From the NCBI GenBank assembly GCA_014529385.2, contig CM043969.1, positions 24,040,446-24,104,445 of the forward strand: a stretch of DNA of 64,000 nucleotides, written 5' to 3'. Position 1 is the first letter of the stretch; each line of letters starts with the position of its first letter. The notes beneath the pieces are model-generated. The model made no database searches. It worked only from the letters and a program-made list of their open reading frames with translations, and was not told where the DNA came from. The translations under genes and the position numbers were made by a program. Origin of the DNA: Adiantum capillus-veneris. Lineage: Eukaryota > Streptophyta > Polypodiopsida > Polypodiales > Pteridaceae. Positions 56,217 to 64,000 of this stretch are shown in pieces.

Positions 56217-56584
56217 TTACATTCTCTATGTCGTACAACCATTAATGCATACATTACTTTTCACTAATTACCTCTTGGTCACTCCCATATGAATGTACTC
56301 TAGTTCCTAGAAAGCCACCATGAGCAAAATGGCTATATATTTTTCTTCATTTGTCAAGTTAATACTAATGCAAGCAATGTATTTGCATGTGGGATTTACT
56401 ACTAGGACTAGCGAGACGTCTTTATGCATTAAAGATGCCTTATGTATTCCTACATATGGGACTCCCCTTTTTTTTTTTTACTGTACACTCATGTGACACC
56501 ATAGGTAATAGAAATGTGAAGAGAACTATGGAGCCTTCAATCTCCCCAAATAATACAATGGATCATTCCATAGCTACAAGAGAG

Positions 56585-56619
<35 letters not shown>

Positions 56620-56867
56620 ATGCTTCAAATGTATTCACATTATCACTTAAGACAAATTTCACACACGTAACTTTTTTTGAGATATTTTATATATTGTATT
56701 TCTCTTATTGTAACTCTCATGCACGGACCCAAATCTTAGAAAGTGAGCAATCAATCTCAAGGTTTTTTAGAAATCTAGTGGCACTTGACATAATGACTGA
56801 AGCGAAATTAAATCCCCACCAATAACGAGATCCCCCATCCCCCCGCACCCCTTTTCCTTCCTTCTCA

Positions 56868-57309
56868 CTAATTGACACCTCCCTAGGGAGGTGAGATCAA
56901 TGGCCCACAGTAGGTCGTCCGATCGTCGTTTGAACTAAGAGTGAACTCGAGAGATATGTGTACCACACCGAATTTGGTGTGAACTCAACGTGAACAAAGT
57001 GTGAGCTTCGTGTGAACTGGGGAGGGTTTGCACACCACACCAAATTTGGTGTGAACTCATTGTGAACTCGGTGTGAACTAGGTGTAAAGTTGTCCGCGAC
57101 GCCGTGATCTATAGACTTACCATACACTTTCAACGAACGCGCGATAGCCTAGTGGTTAGAGTCAATTCTGTGGAGGGAGAGCGTAGCGGGTTCAAGCCCC
57201 ATATCCGAGAAAGCGGGAATCTTTTGCATTCCATAGGCAATCCAACGGTCACAATCAACCGGTGATCCTGAGCCATTGATCCCACCTCCCAAAAGGAGGT
57301 GACAATTAG
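56868..57309. mobile_element. TIR element with tRNA-like core, family T1 copy 3
   Basis: Left TIR 56868-56904 and right TIR 57272-57309 match in inverted orientation over about 37 bp with few differences (CTAATTGNCACCTCC, then GGAGGTGNGATCAATGGC). Each TIR also contains a smaller dyad (CACCTCCCTAGGGAGGTG). The interior holds the 18-bp palindrome CACACCAAATTTGGTGTG (57036-57053), GTGTGAAC repeats and a tRNA-like core with box A TAGCCTAGTGG (57145-57155) and box B CGGGTTCAAGCCC (57187-57199). This is the cleanest T1 copy, 442 bp. Confidence 0.75.
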
Positions 57310-57446
57310 CTGCCCCCCCCCCCCTCTCCAAAGCCCAAATAAAAAGGAGAAGAAAAGAGGCGTTGGCTGAGCTGCACTAAGAGCCCCCTTCCGCGACCTC
57401 CCCCCTCCACCTCGGTGTGACCTCCCTCCTCCTACCCCCCCTGCTT

Positions 57447-57447
57447 G

Positions 57448-57491
<44 letters not shown>

Positions 57492-57501
57492 TACACACAC
57501 A

Positions 57502-57572
<71 letters not shown>
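57447..57572. repeat. (CT)n(CA)n microsatellite
   Basis: CT run then a CA run of about 100 bp with two TA interruptions. Frames read through it are artefacts. Confidence 0.95.
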
Positions 57573-57575
<3 letters not shown>

Positions 57576-57639
57576 TTTCCACCTCTCTTGCCCTCGTTTA
57601 TAAGTGACACAGGGTCCAAGTAGAGGGATCACTATTGAC

Positions 57640-58286
57640 CTGAATAATGAGCAATGTTGTCGTCTAACTTTGAAACGTAGAGGACTCCACTATTGTTGAG
57701 CTACACCATAACAACATGAGTAGTTAACCTTATGTGTCATGCAATAAGCAAAAGACAACCACTGTGGATAAAAAGTGCGCGCCACATAGAAGTGCCATAC
57801 GGAAGTATGGTGGAGAGTCGTCACTATGTCTCCCCAAAAATTATAAGGAATGGAAGTTGTGCCTTGCCCCGTAGATTGGTCCTGTTGACGAAGTAAACGC
57901 ATAGGCATGGAGGTTTAGAAGCAAATTACAAACCTTGAAGCTTGCTTGTATGTTCGGAAAGTACAATGTTATCATATCCTTGTAGGTCTATCCCCACCTC
58001 CACTCTTGCATGGAGCCTTCTCAACACCCCTCAACCCTGTGTTGCTTTATGCGCTAGAACCTCTCTTGCTCGCGTCTGCTCACGTCGGGCTCCCCTCTAT
58101 TGATGCTCAAGTTTTTCGGCCTTGTCACTGTAGATGGTGGTGCTAGGTTTTGAACCCCTATGGGTAACCTCAATTTAGATTGAATGAGGGTTTTCTACTT
58201 ATGGTGACACTTATTTTCGGCGATGTGGTTGTTGACGAGAGCAACCCCATAAATGATACTGTTTCTTTTAAATATGCTTCAGTGTA
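57640..58286. other. intergenic, no gene seen
   Basis: No domain-bearing frame, RNA gene or repeat was recognised. Confidence 0.5.
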
Positions 58287-58295
58287 CGTTGCTAT

Positions 58296-58727
58296 CCTCA
58301 GGACTAAGTGGCACGGGCATGGGAGGGTGGGATCTACGGTCGGGGGATTGTGGGCCGTAGATCCTAGTGGCGGTGCTGAAAGTAATCTAGGCTGTCCTAG
58401 ATTACTTTTTATTTTAAAAATTAATCTATGGTACCCTAGATTACTTTTGGCTGGGGCGTTTGTACATACATGTTTTAAGTAAATTAGGGCCCCATGTTTC
58501 ACAACGCGCGCATGGCGTAGTGGTTAGGGTATCCGCCTCTCGTGGGTGAGGTCACGAGTTCAAAACCGACGCCAGCAAATGTGGGTACCCTAGATTACTT
58601 TCAATACTCGGGTACCCTAGATTACTTTTGTAAAAAGTAATCTAGGGTAACGCATTCGAGATCTACGGCCCACAATCCCCCGGCCGTAGATCCCACCCTC
58701 CCATGCCCGTGCCACTTAGTCCTGAGG
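58296..58727. mobile_element. Mutator-like TIR element with tRNA-like core, family T3
   Basis: TIRs of 68 bp at 58296-58363 and 58660-58727 differ at one position only. Flanking 9-bp duplication: cgttgctat (58287-58295) and cgctgctat (58728-58736), one mismatch. Long TIRs with 9-bp duplications are the hallmark of Mutator-like elements. No transposase is present. Inside lie a tRNA-like segment (58506-58577; box A TGGCGTAGTGGTTAGGGT, box B ACGAGTTCAAAACC) and several copies of GGTACCCTAGATTACTTTT in both orientations. The high TIR identity suggests recent movement. Confidence 0.88.
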
Positions 58728-58736
58728 CGCTGCTAT

Positions 58737-59362
58737 GAAACAACACTTGACAGGGAGTTATTGCACCGGTGCTGAAAGTGTGAGAGCAAGAAAGAGTGCT
58801 AATTGGTGCTTCTCACTCTGCTAGGCGAGGTCACTAATGCTTTGTCAAAACAATCTGTGCATAAGGGACAAGTACTGTAAAAATTTCAACCCATCGTCAT
58901 GTCATTCCGAGAAGCATGTAGGACCCGTTTTTTCGATGATACTATCAAGAGAATACAATTTGGCTTGAGGGAAACGACTTAGATCGTGCTTAGCTTAGTG
59001 GCCAACTCTAGGCTCACGAAACCTGAAAACCGCGTTAGGCTTACCAAGTAATCAAAACATATATTAAGGTTTGTAGATTACGGTGTTAAGGTGTTTTATG
59101 GGTGCTACTAAAAACTATTAGCGCTTTATATAAAGCCAAGATTTTGGAATTATTTTTGGTTGGTGACCTACTCTTATATAAAGCTGGTAGGAGCATTTCA
59201 AGAGGGCAACATCATAAGCATTACAACAACCTCGACAAGTAGGGCTATGACTTGGTTTTCTTCCTGTGCATACAAGTGAGAGGAGACTGTTGTGGTGGTG
59301 GCTTGAGCTTGTGAAACCACTCTGCCACTAGCTAGCAATGAAACAATCCATGACTGATGTCG

Positions 59363-59365
<3 letters not shown>
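58737..59365. other. intergenic, no gene seen
   Basis: No gene or repeat family recognised. Confidence 0.5.

Positions 59366-59402
<37 letters not shown>
59366..59402. repeat. (GA)n microsatellite
   Basis: Uninterrupted GA run. Confidence 0.95.
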
Positions 59403-59404
<2 letters not shown>

Positions 59405-59463
59405 CCATCCAAGGGAGGGGGTTGAATATTGAGTACATTACACTACTAACAATGAGGTCATGC

Positions 59464-59523
59464 GGGTGGGATGGTTAGTGCAAAGAGCTTGAGATTTCCC
59501 GTAGGCACCCATGTTTGATTCAG
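59464..59523 (+). repeat. weak tRNA-like SINE-type sequence
   Basis: TGGGATGGTTAGTGCAAAGA followed about 30 bases later by CATGTTTGATTCAG resembles boxes A and B. Much weaker than those in the TIR elements. Confidence 0.25.
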
Positions 59524-60059
59524 ACTTTTGCATGATAGTTTTAGTCCTTGGGCTGTTGCCCCTACATGGAGCCATGGAATCTATGAAAACTCCATGTAAT
59601 AAAAATGGTGCATAGAGGGACTATGTCCCTCTAATCTTTTTTGCATTTTCTTTTGTAGGAATCTCCACAGATGATGCATGGGCGATGGACTAGGAAACGA
59701 AACGAAAGTTTTGTTTGGACGTGCGTCTGTCCTTTCTGTCTCTCGTTTTGTGGGCCTGGCGATATTTTGTGTGCACCTAGGGTACTCAATGTGTGACAAA
59801 AATCAAGGGAGATGGCACGGGCGTCAGGACGACCCCAATGCATTGACAGGGACAACACTATTGCTTGTGTGGGAGGCTAGGCAGGAGAGTGCAGAGAGGA
59901 TGCTGAGGGAGGGGTAGACAGTGCCGCGGTTGTCGGAGCGCAGGGCTGGGCAAGGGAGGAAGACGCCCTCGACATACAATATCGAGGGAGGGGAAGGTAG
60001 GGCCATGGCAGGGGAGGGTGTTGTGTGCCTAGGAGAGGACATGCGGGCGAGAAGCAAGG

Positions 60060-60061
<2 letters not shown>

Positions 60062-60092
<31 letters not shown>
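60062..60092. repeat. (CT)n microsatellite
   Basis: Uninterrupted CT run. Confidence 0.95.
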
Positions 60093-60094
<2 letters not shown>

Positions 60095-60374
60095 GACTGA
60101 CAAGAGAATCAGATGGAGCTAAGCTTATTGTGAGTCTCGTTGCTACCTCGAGGACCTCACGGATGGAGGGGACATCCTATCTCCTAGCTCGCACAAAAAG
60201 GCGCGCAAGTTGAAGGGCACATCATGAAGGCATGCTGGGTGCATAGCAGGGGGAGATGATGGAGCGCAATTGAGTGGTGATGCGTGCAATGTAGGCGAGA
60301 CTGTCAAGGGAGGGGGGAGCTTGCTTGCGAAGCAGAACAGTCACAATGTGTGCAATGGCTCCAATTGATATCCC

Positions 60375-60479
60375 AGTGGTTGAACTTAAAAAGTGCAAGG
60401 AATCTTGGCCTCAAATTAATTAATGGAGTGGTTGAACTTAAAAAGTGCAAGATTCCGTGGCCTCAAATTAATTAATGGA
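60375..60479. repeat. 52-bp tandem duplication
   Basis: Two units beginning AGTGGTTGAACTTAAAAAGT and ending CTCAAATTAATTAATGG, with small differences in the middle. Confidence 0.85.
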
Positions 60480-60714
60480 CGCAGAGGGAGAGAATAAATG
60501 AGCATGCTTTATAGTAGCTTTGTACAATTTTGAAACAATAAGTCTTTTTAAAACATCTAAAATGCAAAAGTAAAGGGTAAGAGTGTAGGAAATGAAAAGC
60601 CTATTAACAAACAATGAAAAGTAAAGATTTTGAATTGTAGCTACATTATCATGATTGTTTACAAATCACATTGGTAAAAACAATTTGTATTGATCATTGC
60701 ATATCTTCCTGGAA

Positions 60715-61201
60715 GTGTAAGCAGCTACTCTAACACAACAAGGTGATAAAATCATTGTGATAGAAGCACTTCTACCAGTACAAGATAAACATCAAGTATA
60801 GCCAAAAAGCTTTAATTGAAAATATACCCAAAAGTGTGAGCAATTGCTCTAACACAACAAGGTGATAACATTATCGTAGTTGAAGCATTTCTAACCGTAC
60901 AAGATAAGAATCAAGTACGGTCAAAAAGCCTCAATTAGAAACTTCATCAACATTCTGTCATGTGTGAGTATATCACTCTAACACAAAGACTCATAGAAAT
61001 TCTTAATTCTTAAACCTTAATCTAAGTGAAACAATTGAATATCCCCAGTGCATGTAAACACTTTTTACTCTAGCACAAAATTAGATAATCACTATTTACG
61101 ATACGCACCTACCTTCAAGTGTGAGTATATACTCCAACACAATGATAGATGGTTCCCGACCTGATTTTCTTCTCTTTAAGTGTGAAAAAACTCCAGCACA
61201 C
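60715..61201. repeat. covarying hairpin repeats, cluster 1
   Basis: Six short hairpins at 60715-60736, 60834-60855, 60962-60984, 61048-61076, 61119-61140 and 61180-61201. Each has a GTGT or GTGC left arm, often GAG, a variable loop, then CTC, a 1-2 base bulge (TA/CA) and ACAC or GCAC. Where the left arm is GTGC the right arm is GCAC, so pairing is kept. Spacing is about 60-130 bp. The first two units also share longer flanks (ACAACAAGGTGATAA and GTACAAGATAA). Confidence 0.7.
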
Positions 61202-61425
61202 AAAGAACAAGTTTTAATTTTTATTTTGATTCAAAACTATCCAATTCAAAAATTAAAAACAACAAAAAACTACAAATCATAAAATTGAAATTTAATTTAA
61301 TTTTAACTAAATATTATTTTCTATATTTTATGATATTTTATCTTTATAGAGAAGATGACTACTTTTATCAAGTAGCTCAATGTTTGGTTGTGTGAAATAG
61401 TCCTGAGAGAGATTCGGTGGTTGCG

Positions 61426-61430
<5 letters not shown>

Positions 61431-61498
<68 letters not shown>
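61431..61498. repeat. (CA)n microsatellite
   Basis: CA run with one TC interruption. Confidence 0.95.
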
Positions 61499-61500
<2 letters not shown>

Positions 61501-61559
61501 GTACTTTGAATGAAAAAAATCTTTGATCAAAGTATAGAGAAATGATACGGAGAGCCAAA

Positions 61560-62330
61560 TTCAGTGACGTGTCACCGGATAATATGGTCGTTTTATACCC
61601 CCTAACGTATTAGACTAGAATTAAATGCGTAAAATACGTTTAACGTTTGACGTATAATGCAACTTAAGCTACAAACATCTTGAATGCATTCGAAAATCTA
61701 TCGTTTGGCCAGCATCATAGGGAATGTCCATAAAAGGACATTGGATCAAGCTTGGTGGATGCAGATTGCACACCCAAAGTCATCATAATCATCATACTCG
61801 CAGTCAATATAGAAAGTATGTCACAAGTGTACACCATTCCAGTGCATATACAAATGACATTGGATCTCATCAAAGGGCAAGTTCCCAACTAATGTCTCTT
61901 TGGATGTGATCGTCCATCCAAAGTCTGTAGAGAGTCACAAAAGTGAGCATCTTCCTCATGGTATGATAGGCGCATGTTATCTGCCATACCATGTAAGATT
62001 CATAATCATCATTCATCATACATTCATTCAAATTTCATAAAACAAAATAAAATTCATGGTTCTTATCGTCTAATTGAAAAATTCTCGCAAATAATTTGGG
62101 ATGTATGTTGATGGCTCCCATTACCTATTATCTTTACACAAATAACAAGAGCTTCCAAAAACATTAATCTTACACGTGCTTTTTTTTTTTGCAAAAGCCC
62201 TAATTTGTTGCCAAAACCCTAATTTTCCAAAGTTGTCAGAATCAAAATTCGTTAAATGTCAATGTGGAGAGCTCCTTGAGAGGATCAACTTTGACTTCAA
62301 TTTTAGAGGCCCCTGCAACACATAAAAACA
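61560..62330. other. intergenic, no gene seen
   Basis: No supported gene. CCCTAAT motifs occur near 62197-62225. Confidence 0.5.
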
Positions 62331-62678
62331 TCAAAAAGCATGTTTTTTAGAGTTTTTTATGGCAAAAACAAACTCTTGTTTCTTCTTCTCCTCCTCCTCT
62401 TGTCGTTTCTTCTTCATCCAACTCCATAGTTTCCAACTGTAGTTTCGTATAGGACTGATTTGCTTGTCAGAACGACAAATGACTGATGCCAGCACTATAA
62501 AGTTTTCCTTCCATCTTTCTCTCCTCATATTGAGCATATGTCTCCTCTCTATGCTTTTGGGTCAGTGAATTTCTTCCTTCTCCGTTGTGATTGTGTTCTA
62601 ATACCACTGTAATCACTTCCAACAAGAGATCGAGCGGAAACACAGAGATAACCGCAATGTACACACTCGGCAACACTT

Positions 62679-62682
<4 letters not shown>

Positions 62683-62722
<40 letters not shown>
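62683..62722. repeat. (GA)n microsatellite
   Basis: Uninterrupted GA run inside the LTR-like region. Confidence 0.95.
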
Positions 62723-62727
<5 letters not shown>

Positions 62728-62933
62728 AGTGACGGAGTTCTACCCCCAAACAACACTGGCCCCAAAGATTGGCGATCCTTTCGGTATTTCTTTACTTTGC
62801 TTCAACAAGTTACAACTTTGTGTGGCTCTCCTCTACTTCTCCACATGGTAGAATGCAAGAGAGAGAGCCCACATGACATATTTAAAGGCCCCTGGCCTCA
62901 TTCAAAATCTAATACATGAAAAACATGGATTTG

Positions 62934-62993
62934 GGGTGAACTAGGGATAACTGCGGACAAAAATGGCAACACGGGTTCACCTCTAGTTCACCC
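62934..62993. repeat. 11-bp inverted repeat
   Basis: GGGTGAACTAG (62934-62944) and its exact complement CTAGTTCACCC (62983-62993). Confidence 0.7.
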
Positions 62994-63228
62994 ACCTCGC
63001 AAAGTGTGGGTCAAATCCGAGACCTCTCAATAGCCATATGAAATCCTATAAACATTGATACATTTATAGATAAAGAGAAAGTTAAACTTAACTCTTCACT
63101 CTTGAAATGTGGCAATGTGTATACTTTATTTATACTATAGTTTAGCTCTGTGTCTCTAGCGTGTAAGTAAACTATATTGGATAGCAAGATTCTAGATATG
63201 TTTGTATATTTTTTTGCCAACTTCTAAA

Positions 63229-63487
63229 GTGTGAGTATTCTCATACACAACACAAAGTGACAAACCCCTACCCCATCTCTGAAGTGCGAGGAAGGAACCT
63301 CTGCACAACACGAGTGGGATTCTACACTCCCTATGGCTATCTCTGGAGTGTGATCGATTGATCTACACAACCACGAGACAAAGCTCTAATGTCCTATCTA
63401 TTCTAAGAGTGTGACTATGTCGACACAACCTCGGAATAGGCCTACACACCTGCAAACTAATTCTGTCTGCGTGATTAACCTCTAGCA
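63229..63487. repeat. covarying hairpin repeats, cluster 2
   Basis: Hairpins at 63229-63248 (GTGTGAG/CTCATACAC), 63284-63306 (GTGCGAGG/CCTCTGCAC), 63348-63368 (GTGTGATC/GATCTACAC) and 63409-63426 (GTGTGAC/GTCGACAC), plus a weaker one at 63468-63487. Each has a one or two base bulge on the right arm and is followed by AAC and usually ACGA-like sequence. Inner stems differ completely between copies, yet pair within each. Confidence 0.75.
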
Positions 63488-63539
63488 CAACACGAATTAG
63501 CAATTTTTTTTGTTGAAAAATGCAATTATACCTGCTTGC

Positions 63540-64000
63540 TGAAAGTTGCAATGTGCTCCTTCAATCGAAGAGGCGTATATATTAAATGGTTCTTTAATCA
63601 AAGGTTTCTTTGATCAAAGATTTTATTTGATTATACATTTTACAATGTACTATTCAAAAAAACATTGTATAATCCAAATAATACATATGATTTTCATTCT
63701 ACGGCCGTATAAATGCAACCATGTTTGTAGCTAGCTTATTTCTTCAATGCACACTCCCATAATTGCATGCATGAATGATCACTCGTTGGATTTCCTTTGG
63801 GGACATAGTGTGTAAATGTTAAAAAGTTTGGATATCCTGGTATTAATTTCTTTTTCTTTTGCTATATCTTGCAATCAAGGATGATTACTTTGATTTTAGA
63901 AGGTGCTACATGATGGGTTTTAGGAATCAGGATTCTATGCCCTAGATGCATATGATCATTGCATTTGTTTAGGCAGCCGTAGATCCTCTCTCCCTAGAAA
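63540..64000. other. intergenic, no gene seen
   Basis: AT-rich sequence without recognised features up to the window edge. Confidence 0.5.

Larger units (their letters stand above)
50362..57633. repeat. segmental duplication copy 2 (occupied site)
   Basis: Same sequence as 46508-48366, interrupted at 50673-56216 by the Copia element. Ends at GTAGAGGGATC, after which the copies diverge. A 50-bp stretch (around 50556-50606) has no counterpart in copy 1. Confidence 0.8.
62598..63000 (-). repeat. LTR end related to the Gy-A family, with primer-site motif
   Basis: Minus strand has TGGTATTAGAAC, an initiator-Met-like site with one change, next to an LTR end at 62610 (TGTAATCACTTCC on the plus strand). 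Inside is CTGGCCCCAAAGATTGGCGA followed by CCTTTCGGTATTTCTTTA, the same block as in the Gy-A LTRs. The far LTR end and internal domains were not recognised. Confidence 0.55.

Noticed and set aside
57130-57632. Cys-Val and His-Thr repeat frames
   Set aside because: Produced by the CA run; not coding.
58506-58577. Functional tRNA gene
   Set aside because: Good internal promoter boxes, but the acceptor and T-arm pairing is poor; treated as tRNA-derived.
60715-63487. CRISPR-like array
   Set aside because: Repeats are short hairpins with changing sequence and irregular spacing; the surrounding genome is plant, with introns and LTR elements.

Overview
The window looks like transposon-dominated nuclear DNA of a vascular plant. 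The evidence is nested Ty3/Gypsy and Ty1/Copia LTR retrotransposons, primer-binding sites complementary to plant initiator-Met and Asp tRNAs, telobox-like AGGGTTT clusters, very long (CT/GA)n, (GT/CA)n, poly-G and poly-C tracts, and one host gene with GT..AG introns of which one is about 22.6 kb. Such long repeat-filled introns fit a large-genome lineage (fern, lycophyte or gymnosperm more than a compact angiosperm); the species cannot be told from the sequence.

Layout. 1-11.8 kb is a mosaic of broken retroelements: a Gypsy integrase tail, a Copia pol fragment, a minus-strand Gypsy gag, a plus-strand Gypsy gag-pol with lost catalytic residues, then an LTR end with a tRNA-Asp-type primer site. 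12.9-16.4 kb is a CT-microsatellite-rich zone with a tandem array of miniature LTR-like modules. 16.7-42.1 kb holds the only convincing host gene: a two-RRM RNA-binding protein of the RBPMS/WHI3-like type, reconstructed here as 10 exons whose reading phases all agree (about 282 aa). RRM1 is in exons 1-3 and RRM2 in exons 7-10. Intron 6 (18892-41460) contains four copies of one chromodomain Gypsy family, called Gy-A1 to Gy-A4 here, plus older LTR debris and a small TIR element. Gy-A1 and Gy-A2 have two LTRs, a primer site and matching 5-bp target duplications.

42.1-64 kb lies downstream. It carries a nearly complete Copia element (50673-56216, target duplication ttaca). That element is inserted into one copy of a roughly 1.8-kb duplicated segment; the other copy (about 46.51-48.37 kb) keeps the empty insertion site. 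In the same zone are short elements bounded by terminal inverted repeats that each enclose a tRNA-like pol III promoter (box A and box B). One has 68-bp TIRs with a single mismatch and a 9-bp target duplication. Near 60.7-63.5 kb there are about eleven dispersed copies of a short hairpin whose two arms change together between copies.

The most unusual signals are the TIR-bracketed tRNA-like elements (at least three sequence families) and the covarying hairpin repeats. The other retroelement ORFs are ordinary families in various states of decay, and all show frameshifts, deletions or altered catalytic residues.
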